Shown here piece after piece: positions 56,493 through 64,000 of a stretch of DNA of 64,000 bases. Position 1 is the first letter of the stretch; each line of letters begins with the position of its first letter. Position numbers and translations under genes: made by a program. The notes beneath the pieces were generated by a model that did no database searches, was not told where the DNA came from, and was given only the letters and a program-made list of their open reading frames with translations. This DNA is from Rhodospirillales bacterium (lineage in GTDB: Bacteria; Pseudomonadota; Alphaproteobacteria; Rhodospirillales; Defluviicoccaceae), in NCBI GenBank assembly GCA_007694935.1, contig REES01000082.1:36315-100314 (forward strand), in the 5' to 3' direction.

Positions 56493-57386
56493 TTACTGCC
56501 GGTCGCGCACGCTGTAGGGATGGCGCGCCGACCAGGCCTCAACGAACTGGCTGAGTTCCGGGTCGGGCCGCTCGGGAAGGACAACCTTGAGGGTGACATA
56601 ATGGTCGCCGCGATCGCCACCTCCGGCAGGCACCCCCTTGCCACGGAGGCGGAGGCGGGTGCCCGAATTGGCACCCTTGGGGACGCTCAGGCTCACCGTG
56701 CCGTCCACCGTGCCCACGTCCACCTTGCCGCCGAGCACGGCCTCGGCAAGGGTGACCGGCACTTCGGAGTGGATATCCCGTCCGTCGCGGCGAAACACCG
56801 GGTGGGGCTTGACCTTCAGTTCGATGTTGACGTCGCCCGCAGGGCCGTCGCCCATGCCGGGCCCGCCTTGGCCCTTCAGCCGAAGCACCTGGCCATCCTC
56901 CGAGCCCGGCGGAATGGTCAGTTTCACGCGTTTCCCGTCGGGCAGCGTGATCTCCTTGACGGCACCGTTGACCGCGTCCAGGAAGCCGATTTCCAGGGTG
57001 GCACGGATGTCGGTGCCGCGCGCACGCGCGGCACGCGCGCCCCCGAACACCTCGGCGAAAATATCTGCGTCCTGGAAATCCCGGAAGAACTCCCGCGGGT
57101 CATGGTAGCGCGTGCCGGTATCGCCCTCGGCGTATGTCCGGTAGAACCGCCGCTCCGCCTTGGGCGTGCCGCTCGCGTCAATCTCGCCGCGGTCGTACTT
57201 GGCTTTCTGCTCCGCATCCGACAGGAAGTCATAGGCGGCCGCCACCTCCTTGAACCGGGTCTCCGCCTGGGTGTCGCCCGGGTGAAGGTCGGGATGAAAC
57301 TCGCGAGCGAGCTTGCGATAAGCCTTCTTGACCGCCTTGATGTCGGCGCCCTTGGCTACCCCGAGAACCTGGTACGGATCGCGCAT
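56493..57386 (-). CDS. cbpA: DnaJ-type co-chaperone CbpA
   Basis: A type II J protein that stimulates DnaK. The 297 residues start with the J domain (DPYQVLGVAKGADIKAVKKAYRKLA…FHPDLH, HPD motif near 33–35), lack the DnaJ zinc centre, and have the two-part substrate domain with RGTDIRATLEIGFLDAVNGA, VKLTIPPGSEDGQVLRLKGQG and the second half GGKVDVGTVDGTVSLSVPKGANSG. ATG 57386 gives the standard start. It is followed by cbpM. Confidence 0.92.
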   Translation of the reverse strand: MRDPYQVLGVAKGADIKAVKKAYRKLAREFHPDLHPGDTQAETRFKEVAAAYDFLSDAEQKAKYDRGEIDASGTPKAERRFYRTYAEGDTGTRYHDPREFFRDFQDADIFAEVFGGARAARARGTDIRATLEIGFLDAVNGAVKEITLPDGKRVKLTIPPGSEDGQVLRLKGQGGPGMGDGPAGDVNIELKVKPHPVFRRDGRDIHSEVPVTLAEAVLGGKVDVGTVDGTVSLSVPKGANSGTRLRLRGKGVPAGGGDRGDHYVTLKVVLPERPDPELSQFVEAWSARHPYSVRDRQ

Positions 57387-57540
57387 CGTGTTTCGTCGCC
57401 ACACGTTGGCCCCGAGGGGCGTGGTCCGCCGGCGTCACGACCGGGCCCCCGCCACGCGGGCAAGCGGCCCGGCCTGCCGCGGCGCCGGTCAGGCGTCGGC
57501 AAACGCCCGCCGGTCGCGCGCATCCTACAACGGCCTTGCG

Positions 57541-58014
57541 TTACGACACCACCTGCCAGCTGCCGTCGGCCTGCCGGCAAGCCCGACCCGTGACCCGCTC
57601 CTGCTGGCCGTCGATCACGACGGTGCTGTTGAAGTCCCGGCAGGGCAGCCCTGCCGCGGTATAGGACGTGCTGACCGGGGTGAACGAGCCCGATGCGCCC
57701 GTGTCCGGGTTGCGCCACGTGGCTGTCCGCCCCGTGGGGTTGGTCTCGAGGGCGCTCTGCGCCGTCCGGGCGGCATAAAGCTGATCGGTGCGATCCATGG
57801 ACCGTCCGATCTCACCGCCGACCAGGGCTCCGATCAGGGTGCCGGCCGCGGTTGCTGCCAACTGGCCGGTACCGGTTCCGAACTGAGCGCCAAGAAGGCC
57901 GCCAAGAGCGGCACCACCGGCGGTGCCGATGGTCTGTTTGGTGCCGCCGGTGGTGTCACAGCCGGCGAGCAGCAATGCCGCCAGCGCCAGGGGAATGACG
58001 GACCGTAAAGTCAT
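57541..58014 (-). CDS. 17-kDa surface antigen-like lipoprotein
   Basis: A 157-residue lipoprotein with signal and lipobox LLLAGC (Cys19). It has a Gly-rich glycine-zipper segment (GGAALGGLLGAQFGTGTGQ then GTLIGALVGGEIGRSMD, about 33–72), then a conserved C-terminal domain with ATWRNPDTGASGSFTP and CRDFNSTVVIDGQ…GRACRQADGSWQVV. This is the RT0821/Lpp0805 surface protein family, placed in the outer membrane. ATG 58014 has GGAGG upstream. Confidence 0.85.
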   Translation of the reverse strand: MTLRSVIPLALAALLLAGCDTTGGTKQTIGTAGGAALGGLLGAQFGTGTGQLAATAAGTLIGALVGGEIGRSMDRTDQLYAARTAQSALETNPTGRTATWRNPDTGASGSFTPVSTSYTAAGLPCRDFNSTVVIDGQQERVTGRACRQADGSWQVVS

Positions 58015-58241
58015 CTTGCTTGTGTCCTCCAGTGATCCAAGGTACGGGCGGTGTCCGAAGCCGATCAAACCAGCCTCTCCATGAACGCCCGATGAACGCC
58101 TGCAACCGAGTGTCGATCCCGACCGTTTCAGCACGTCTCGCCCACATGGCCGGATTATGATGAGCGTGATCCATGAGGAGAAGACCTCGCGTGACGATCC
58201 GGTGACCCTGATTCACATAGTCGGGAGGTGTCACCGCCGCC

Positions 58242-58823
58242 ATGACCATCAGTGAACCTTTGGCGCTGTTTACCGCCTGGATGAGCGAAGCCGAGAAGGG
58301 TGAGCCCAACGATCCGAACGCGATGGCCCTGGCCACCGCATCGGCTTCGGGCGCGCCGTCGGTCCGGATGGTACTGCTGAAAGGGGCCGACGACCGGGGC
58401 TTCGCCTTCTATACCAACCTGAGCAGCCGCAAAGCACGGGAACTGGACGAAAACCCCCACGCCGCTTTGTGCTTTCACTGGAAATCGCTGCGCCGACAGG
58501 TGCGGGTGGAAGGCCGCATCGAACGCGTCGACGACCAAGAAGCCGATGCGTACTTCGCCACCCGCTCGCGAGTCAGCCAGATCGGTGCCTGGGCGTCCAA
58601 GCAATCGCAGCCCTTGACGGGCCGGTTGGAACTGGAGGGGCGGGTCGCCAGGTACACCGCCCGCTTTGGCGTGAGCACGGTACCGCGGCCGCCGTTCTGG
58701 TCCGGGTATCGCGTGGTCCCTGACGTGATCGAATTCTGGGAGGATCGACCGTTCCGGCTGCACATGCGGTTCCGTTACCGCCGCACCGCCGATGGCTGGA
58801 CGGCGGAGGAACTGTATCCTTGA
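58242..58823 (+). CDS. pdxH: Pyridoxamine 5'-phosphate oxidase
   Basis: It makes pyridoxal phosphate from PNP or PMP with FMN. The 193 residues show the split-barrel signatures [50 protein letters not shown] and the C-terminal [27 protein letters not shown]. The length is normal. The gene lies in front of a cation-efflux gene whose TTG start overlaps its stop. PLP would serve MetY and the aminotransferase elsewhere in this window. Confidence 0.95.
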   Translation: MTISEPLALFTAWMSEAEKGEPNDPNAMALATASASGAPSVRMVLLKGADDRGFAFYTNLSSRKARELDENPHAALCFHWKSLRRQVRVEGRIERVDDQEADAYFATRSRVSQIGAWASKQSQPLTGRLELEGRVARYTARFGVSTVPRPPFWSGYRVVPDVIEFWEDRPFRLHMRFRYRRTADGWTAEELYP

Positions 58824-59749
58824 TCGCTGCCGAGACTGACGTCGCCCTGGCGCGGCAGTCCGGCCGCGCCCGCCTCAAGCGACTGGCGGCGGCGGCTTCG
58901 GTCAGTGTTGCCGCGGTACTGATCATCGCCAAGATATCGGCTTGGCTGGCCACCGGGTCGGTCAGCCTGCTGTCCACCTTGATCGACTCCATTCTCGACC
59001 TCGCGGCCTCGCTGATCAACCTGTTCGCCATCCGGCAGGCCTTGCAGCCGCCCGACCGGGAACATCGCTTCGGCCACGGCAAGGCGGAGCCCCTGGCCGG
59101 CCTGGCACAGGCGGCGTTCATCGCGGGTTCCGCCGTTTTCCTCCTGTTCCATGCCGGCGAACGCCTGCTCAACCCCACGCCGATCACCAATACCGGCATC
59201 GGCTATGCGGTCATGGTGTTCTCCATGGGCCTGACGCTGGCGCTGGTGGTCTTCCAGAGGTTTGTCATCCGGCGCACCGGCTCCATCGCCATACGGGCCG
59301 ACGCCCTGCACTACGCCGTGGACCTGCTCACCAACACCGGGGTCATCGTCGCCCTGGTGCTGAGCACGCAGTTCGGATGGCTGGTGGCCGATCCCCTGAT
59401 CGCCATCGCCATCGCGGTGTTCATCCTCAGCGGCGCGCGCGGCATCCTCAAGCGCAGCCTTGACCTGCTGATGGACCGGGAGCTGCCGGAAACCGACCGG
59501 CAGCGGATCCGCGAGGTTGCCAAGGGACATCCCGGCGTGATCGACGTGCACGACATCCGTACCCGCTGCACCGGCACCGACATCTTCGTGCAACTGCATC
59601 TGGAGATGGACCCGAGTCTGACCCTGCTTGATGCCCACACCATTGCGGATCAGGTCTCGCGCGGCGTGGAACAGGTGATCCCCGGCGCCGAGGTTCTGAT
59701 CCATCAGGACCCCCACGGCATCCCGGAGGCCCGCGCCAGCTTCCGCTGA
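58820..59749 (+). CDS. Cation diffusion facilitator (CDF) family efflux protein, FieF-like
   Basis: An inner-membrane antiporter for Zn2+/Fe2+ or similar. The 309 residues have six helices in the first 200. Site A residues appear as [10 protein letters not shown] (D-x3-D) and [13 protein letters not shown] (H-x3-D), and the C-terminal domain (about 205–290) has the cytoplasmic metallochaperone-like fold ([16 protein letters not shown]…[10 protein letters not shown]). TTG 58820 overlaps the pdxH stop, so the two are likely coupled. Exact metal unknown. Confidence 0.91.
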   Translation: MIAAETDVALARQSGRARLKRLAAAASVSVAAVLIIAKISAWLATGSVSLLSTLIDSILDLAASLINLFAIRQALQPPDREHRFGHGKAEPLAGLAQAAFIAGSAVFLLFHAGERLLNPTPITNTGIGYAVMVFSMGLTLALVVFQRFVIRRTGSIAIRADALHYAVDLLTNTGVIVALVLSTQFGWLVADPLIAIAIAVFILSGARGILKRSLDLLMDRELPETDRQRIREVAKGHPGVIDVHDIRTRCTGTDIFVQLHLEMDPSLTLLDAHTIADQVSRGVEQVIPGAEVLIHQDPHGIPEARASFR

Positions 59750-59838
59750 ACGGCTCCGGGCACAAATATGTTTCCGCGCTTGCCTTAGTGGCCTGACCGT
59801 TTAGGGTGCCGTCAAAATAGGCACGGGAGGCCGCCACC

Positions 59839-61392
59839 GTGATCGTGGAGGACCAGAGCGAGGTCATCGAATACCTGTCTCGACAGGACACCTTCGGCCG
59901 CGGGGTCGAGCGCGTCGAGATGATGGAGACCCACGCCTCTGTCATCTTCCTGGCCGGCGATCGCGCCTACAAGCTGAAGCGGGCGGTCAAGTTTCCCTAT
60001 CTCGACTACTCCACGGTCGAATTGCGCCGCCGCTTCTGTCAGGCCGAACTCCGCATCAACAAACGCACCGCCCCGGACATCTACCTCGCGGTGCTGCCGG
60101 TCGTCCGTGACGATGCCGGGCGGCTCCAGCTCGGCGCGCGCAGCGACACTCGGGGAGAAATCGTGGACTGGCTGGTGGAAATGGCGCGGTTCGACCAGGC
60201 CACGCTGTTCGACCGTCTGGCGCAGAAGGGCGTTCTCGACCGCTACGCCATGGAGGACTTGGCCGATGCCATCGCCCGCTTCCACCGGGACGCACGGCAG
60301 GTCAACGATGCCGGCGGCCGCGGCGCGATCGCCCGGATCATCGAATCCAACACCCGTTGCTTCGCGGAAACCGCCACCGGCCTGTTGGACGCAGGCAAGA
60401 TACGGACTCTCGCCGAGGCTTCATGGCGGGCGCTTGCCGGCACCGAACAGCTTCTCGAGGAACGGCGGGCGGCGGGGCTGGTTCGCCACTGCCACGGCGA
60501 CCTGCACCTGCGCAACATCTTTCTGCACAAAGGCCAGGCAACCCTGTTCGACGCCATCGAGTTCAGCGCCGAGCTCGCCGATATCGATGTGCTCTATGAC
60601 ATCGCCTTCCTGGTGATGGACCTGGACCACCGCAGCCTCCGCGACATCGGGAGCATCCTGCTCAACCGCTACCTGGACGACACCGGCGATGCCGGTGGGC
60701 TCGGTGCCATGCCGTTGTTCCTGTCGCTCCGGGCGGCGATCCGCAGCCACGTCCTCACTGCCAGTCTCGCCCCCCACCCGGACCGGGCCGATGCCGCCGA
60801 GGTGGTGACCGAGGCCGCCAGCTACCTGGACCGGGCGCTGGACTATCTCCAGCCGGTGCCGCCGCGGCTGATCGCCATCGGCGGCCTGTCCGGCAGCGGC
60901 AAGTCCCGTATGGCCCGCTGGCTCAGCCCGCACCTCGGCACGGCCCCCGGCGCCCGGGTGGTCCGCACCGACAGCACCCGCAAGCGCCTGGCCGGCATCC
61001 CGCTGGGACAGCGGCTCGGGCCCGGTGGCTACTCCAAGCGGATGACCGAGCGCACCTACCGCGCGGTGTACGACGAATGCCGCCGGGTGCTGGCCACCGG
61101 CCAGTCGGTGATCGCCGATGCGGTGTTCGCCGATCCGGAGGAGCGCGAGGCGATCGGCCGGGTGGCGGCCGAGGCCGGCGTGCCATTCCACGGTGTCTGG
61201 CTGGAGGCGTCACCGGAGGTGATGCAGGAACGGGTCACCCGACGCACCCGCAACGTATCGGACGCCAACGCCTGGGTGGTTCGCCTGCAGCTCCAGCATG
61301 ATCTCGGGCCGATGACCTGGACCCGGCTGGATACCAGCGGCACCAAGGATCAGAACGTCCGGGCGGGGCTCAAGCTGTTGAAGCTGGCCTGA
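59839..61392 (+). CDS. Fusion of aminoglycoside phosphotransferase-like kinase and P-loop ATPase
   Basis: A 517-residue protein. Residues about 1–330 are a kinase-like (APH) fold with YKLKRAVKFPYLDYS near the N-terminus, the catalytic HGDLHLRN (219–226) and FDAIEFS. Residues about 340–517 are a P-loop ATPase/kinase (GGLSGSGKS, 348–356) with VVRTDSTRKRLAG and the later lid RRTRNVSDANAW, as in gluconate/zeta-toxin-like kinases. Such fusions occur in many Proteobacteria with unknown target. The start is GTG 59839 with GGGAGG upstream. Confidence 0.86.
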   Translation: MIVEDQSEVIEYLSRQDTFGRGVERVEMMETHASVIFLAGDRAYKLKRAVKFPYLDYSTVELRRRFCQAELRINKRTAPDIYLAVLPVVRDDAGRLQLGARSDTRGEIVDWLVEMARFDQATLFDRLAQKGVLDRYAMEDLADAIARFHRDARQVNDAGGRGAIARIIESNTRCFAETATGLLDAGKIRTLAEASWRALAGTEQLLEERRAAGLVRHCHGDLHLRNIFLHKGQATLFDAIEFSAELADIDVLYDIAFLVMDLDHRSLRDIGSILLNRYLDDTGDAGGLGAMPLFLSLRAAIRSHVLTASLAPHPDRADAAEVVTEAASYLDRALDYLQPVPPRLIAIGGLSGSGKSRMARWLSPHLGTAPGARVVRTDSTRKRLAGIPLGQRLGPGGYSKRMTERTYRAVYDECRRVLATGQSVIADAVFADPEEREAIGRVAAEAGVPFHGVWLEASPEVMQERVTRRTRNVSDANAWVVRLQLQHDLGPMTWTRLDTSGTKDQNVRAGLKLLKLA

Positions 61393-61489
61393 AACGGACC
61401 GGCGGGCGGGTGCGCCATCGCCCGGTTGACCGTCGGGCTGGCGTTTTCCCGCCAGCGACGCCATGATGCTTGCGGCTTACCGGGCAGCC

Positions 61490-61537
61490 GTGCCGGACAA
61501 ACACGCCACCAGCGTGCCGGACAAACACGCCACCAGG
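61490..61537 (+). repeat. 24-base tandem duplication in the leader of the universal stress gene
   Basis: Two copies of GTGCCGGACAAACACGCCAC with CAGC/CAGG tails stand head to tail (61490–61513 and 61514–61537), identical over 23 bases. The second copy runs straight into the AGGAG ribosome site of the following gene. The period is a multiple of three. Confidence 0.9.
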
Positions 61538-61547
61538 AGTGGGGCCC

Positions 61548-62411
61548 ATGGCGATCCGCCGGATACTGGTTCCCTTTGCCGCAACCGAACCCGCGGGCAA
61601 GGCGCTGGATGCCGCGTTCGCGCTGGCGCGGGCGCTGGATGCCCATGTCGCGGTGTTGCACGTGCGCCCCGATCCCCAGGCGACGGTGCCGCTGCTGGGG
61701 GAGGGGGTGTCCGGCGCCATGGTGGAGGAACTGATCACCCTGACCGAGCGGGAGGCCGCGAGCCATGCCCGCCAAGCCCGTTCCCGATTCGACGCTCGCC
61801 GTGCGGAAGCCGGGCTGGACATCGTCGAGAGCCCCACCGCTCACGGCCCGTCCGTCCGGTGGCTGGAGGTGACCGGGCGGGAGGACGACGCGACTGTCCG
61901 CGAAGGCCGGCTCGCCGACCTCATCGTCATCGGTCACGCCGAGGGGGATGGCGACCCGTTCACCCGTGCGACCCTGGATGCCGCCCTGTTCGAAAGCGGC
62001 CGGCCGGTGCTGATCGCCGCGGGCCGGCCGGCGGCGGCGGCAGGTGACAGGGTGGCGATCGCCTGGAACGGCAGCGCCGAGGCGGCCCGGGCGGTGACGG
62101 CGGCGCTGCCGCTGCTGCACCGTGCCGCCGACGTGCGGATCTACGTGGTGGATGCCGAGGTCACCCGCAGTGATGCCGGTAGCGGCCTGGTGGATTTTCT
62201 CGCCTGGCATGGCATCACCGCCGAGGCGGGAGGCTTACCCTCCGGACAGGGCGCGGTGGGGGAGACGCTGCTGGCCGCCGCGGCGGCAGACCGCATCGAT
62301 CTTCTGGTGCTGGGGGCCTACACCCACAGCCGGTTGCGCCAGCTGATCCTGGGCGGCGTCACCCGCCACCTGATCGAGCATGCCCGCCTGCCGCTGCTGA
62401 TGGCGCATTGA
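61548..62411 (+). CDS. Tandem-domain universal stress protein
   Basis: A 287-residue cytoplasmic UspA-family protein with two Usp domains. The first is AIRRILVPFAATEPAGKALDAAFALARAL to about 150, and the second starts GDRVAIAWNGSAEAARAV and ends with DLLVLGAYTHSRLRQLILGGVTRHLIEHARLPLLMAH, where the ATP-loop G-x2-x-S… is recognisable. ATG 61548 has AGGAG nine bases upstream. An upstream open frame through the tandem repeat would add about 26 Pro/Thr/Cys-rich residues, which I do not believe are translated. Confidence 0.88.
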   Translation: MAIRRILVPFAATEPAGKALDAAFALARALDAHVAVLHVRPDPQATVPLLGEGVSGAMVEELITLTEREAASHARQARSRFDARRAEAGLDIVESPTAHGPSVRWLEVTGREDDATVREGRLADLIVIGHAEGDGDPFTRATLDAALFESGRPVLIAAGRPAAAAGDRVAIAWNGSAEAARAVTAALPLLHRAADVRIYVVDAEVTRSDAGSGLVDFLAWHGITAEAGGLPSGQGAVGETLLAAAAADRIDLLVLGAYTHSRLRQLILGGVTRHLIEHARLPLLMAH

Positions 62412-62496
62412 GCCGCCCTGATCTGCACGCCTGCTGAGTCCGGCGCCGGAGCGGGCGTCCGCAAGCCACCAAGCCGTCCAGACGAACGCCCGAACC

Positions 62497-63015
62497 TCAC
62501 TTTGCTGCCGGACCGACGGGCGGATGCGCGCGATTGACGAATTGGCGCCAGATGCGCCAGACGCCGTCCGCGTCCTGCCGCAGGATGTTCATGTAAAGCC
62601 CGTGTTGCTCGACGGACGCCCCCGGGTCGCCGAGACGCTCGACGTCGAACCGATATGTCGCCTGGACATAGACGGTCTCGCCGAGCACTTCGGTTTCCGC
62701 GATGTCCACGGAGAAGTCCGTCAGCCTGACCCCGCCCTCGGTGCCGAACATGCGGGCAAGAGCGCCGCGGATCTGCTTGCGCCCCTCCACGGGAGGGGCA
62801 TCCGGCAGAATCTGGATCGCTTCCTGGTGATAGAGTTCCGAGACCCCGTCCCAGTCACCGGCCAGCGCCCGCTCCACGTAGACCTCGGGGATCGTGGCGA
62901 TTTCCTCCCGAACGTCTGCCGCAAGCTCCCCGCCCGGCGAACCCGCAAGGGATGTAGCCGGAGAAACCAACAGTGCGAACGCACCGATGGTCAAACAGTA
63001 GTTCGTCCTCATCAT
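62497..63015 (-). CDS. Secreted NTF2-like (SnoaL/DUF4440) protein
   Basis: A 172-residue protein with a signal peptide (about 1–24, LTIGAFALLVSPATSLAG). The mature part is an NTF2-like cone: PEVYVERALAGDWDGVSELYHQEAIQILPD, GRKQIRGALARMF, VYVQATYRFDVE and WRIWRQFVNRAHPP. Such domains bind small ligands or are enzymes of unknown kind; nothing more can be said. ATG 63015 has GGGAGAGGG before it. It may be coupled to the cupin gene, 80 bases upstream on the same strand. Confidence 0.8.
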   Translation of the reverse strand: MMRTNYCLTIGAFALLVSPATSLAGSPGGELAADVREEIATIPEVYVERALAGDWDGVSELYHQEAIQILPDAPPVEGRKQIRGALARMFGTEGGVRLTDFSVDIAETEVLGETVYVQATYRFDVERLGDPGASVEQHGLYMNILRQDADGVWRIWRQFVNRAHPPVGPAAK

Positions 63016-63095
63016 CCCTCTCCCTGGTGGTCGTGCGCGCCGCGCTGCCCGAAACGAAGACCACGGTGGGGGTGCCGGCGCATGGTGAGTGCCGC

Positions 63096-63668
63096 TCAAC
63101 CGCCTTCGGGATGTGCATGCTCGCCCGGCGTCTCGATGCCGCAGCGCTCGTCCAGGGCCGCGGCTGTGTCGGCCGCCACCGGCAGCGTCAGCCCGCCCTC
63201 GGCCGGCGCACCGAGGAAGGTGGCGATGACGATCGTCGGCACGTCACCGGGGTTCCGAGCGGTGTGCATTTCATTGCCCGGATCGACGATCGCGGTGCCC
63301 GGGGTGAGGCGGCGCGCGGCACAGTCCTCGGCGAAAATGAAGTCGAGCTCACCCTGGGCGAGGCTGACCAGCACGATGCCGGGGTGGGTGTGCCAGGCAA
63401 ATATCGCTCCGGGCTGGATGGTGAACTCCATCACCGCAAGCGACGAGGCATCGTCCATCGCCGCCTCGTGGCGCGACAGCCCGTCAAGAGTCTGGGTGAG
63501 TTGCACCGACACCTCGCCCGCAAAGCTGTGACGCTCGATCAGCGGCTCGGCGGTGATCGGCTCGGTTTCGGCCGCCGCTCCGGTGCCGAGGGCCATGGCG
63601 GCAACGAGGGCCACGGTCGGGGCAATCGTGCGGCAGGTGCGGGGGTGGGCCAGGACATGATCAAGCAT
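63096..63668 (-). CDS. Secreted cupin-domain protein
   Basis: A 190-residue protein with a signal peptide (cleavage near GTGAAAE, about 30). The cupin barrel has the first motif in FAWHTHPGIVLVSLAQGELDF (metal His pair H-x-H) and the second in PGNEMHTARNPGD with a further His. It has one Cys near the C-terminus (ERCGIE) and another in EDCAARR, and could bind a metal in the periplasm. ATG 63668 has GGAG six bases before it. Confidence 0.82.
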   Translation of the reverse strand: MLDHVLAHPRTCRTIAPTVALVAAMALGTGAAAETEPITAEPLIERHSFAGEVSVQLTQTLDGLSRHEAAMDDASSLAVMEFTIQPGAIFAWHTHPGIVLVSLAQGELDFIFAEDCAARRLTPGTAIVDPGNEMHTARNPGDVPTIVIATFLGAPAEGGLTLPVAADTAAALDERCGIETPGEHAHPEGG

Positions 63669-63703
63669 TTGAGTCTCCATTGTTTTGCGGGGACGGCTTG
63701 GCT

Positions 63704-64000
63704 TCAGCGGCGGATGCCGAGGACAATCCTGCAGGCGCGCGGCATGATAACTCCGAGGCTGTCGACAAATTCGTCGTGTAAGGGGGTGCCGTCGGGCGCG
63801 CAATACGCCCGCCGCTCGGGGTCGAGCTTGCCGGCGAGCGTGCGCACGAGCCCGTAGCTCTCGAAAAAACGCTTCCATTCGGCGCTCCGTCCGGCTCGCG
63901 ACGGAAAGATGTGCCCTCTTCAATCGCGAGAACGAATTGGACGCCCATTTGTTCCATCAGGCGCCCGGGCCGGCCCCATTCAAAAGGCGCAGGCCGCGGC
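63704..64000 (-). pseudogene. C-terminal part of a SAM-dependent methyltransferase, frameshifted; runs off the window
   Basis: The minus strand encodes PFEWGRPGRLMEQMG then FVLAIEEGTSFRREPDG in one frame, then EWKRFFESYGLVRTLAGKLD and ending VIMPRACRIVLGIRR before a TGA at 63704–63706 in another. These two parts match the end of one class I methyltransferase. Adding one base near 63884–63890 (the GGAGC after REPDG) restores a single frame. The gene is therefore broken, or the base is a sequencing error. Its start lies beyond the window. Confidence 0.6.

Overview
The window is one continuous stretch of high-GC chromosome from a Gram-negative alphaproteobacterium, most likely Rhodospirillales-like. 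Supporting signs are the gene order rnd–kdsD–lptC–lptA–lptB–rpoN, the divergent ubiG/lysC pair with ptsP downstream, rodZ–ispG–hisS, sdhE–mfd, acnA followed by a DUF1223 gene, a DUF1178 protein, hopanoid-associated genes, and a HisRS with the ordinary bacterial motif 2 rather than the divergent form of Rhizobiales and Rhodobacterales. No plasmid, prophage, insertion sequence or CRISPR array is visible. Almost every long extra reading frame is an antisense or shifted shadow caused by high GC.

Layout. 1–3.7 kb: a cut-off secreted serine protease, thrS, and infC, which appears to start at an ATA codon. 3.7–9.6 kb (minus): tRNA-Leu(CAG), RNase D, KdsD, the Lpt lipopolysaccharide export genes and sigma-54. 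9.7–17 kb: a patatin-like lipase, a possible gene remnant, an XRE regulator, a nucleoside-gate membrane protein, an AurF-type diiron protein, a class IV aminotransferase and an M50/CBS membrane protease. 17–23 kb: a surface or lipid island with a GT4 glycosyltransferase, an HpnL-like membrane protein, an HpnA-like epimerase, a beta-propeller lipoprotein and a sulfotransferase. Next come an AT-richer bacteriohemerythrin and a DsbA/FrnE protein. 24–32 kb (minus): IcmF, SdhE, Mfd and a lipoprotein. 32.5–37 kb (plus): MetY, HemB and a TPR-methyltransferase. 37–48 kb (minus): an antiporter, a hydrolase, HisS, IspG, RodZ, PtsP, an NMO-family flavoprotein and LysC. 48–55.4 kb: UbiG, a DUF1178 protein, a LuxR-type regulator, long-form HisG, AcnA and a DUF1223 protein. 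55.4–64 kb: a small new protein with a structured leader region, the CbpM/CbpA chaperone pair, a 17-kDa-antigen-like lipoprotein, PdxH, a cation-efflux protein, a kinase/ATPase fusion, a universal stress protein behind a tandem repeat, two secreted proteins, and the frameshifted end of a methyltransferase.

Functional themes are envelope building (Lpt, KdsD, RodZ, IspG, the hopanoid-type genes), translation (ThrRS, IF3, HisRS, tRNA-Leu/RNase D), central and cofactor metabolism (AcnA, IcmF, MetY, LysC, HisG, HemB, PdxH, UbiG) and stress handling (Mfd, CbpA/M, USP, hemerythrin). I see no convincing new multi-gene defence or mobile system. The most unusual items are the ATA start of infC, the duplicated LptA, the lone AurF-type diiron protein, the hopanoid/sulfotransferase island, the icmF–metY palindrome, the alternative hairpins at 55.4 kb, the altered SdhE motif, and two apparent frameshifted remnants.
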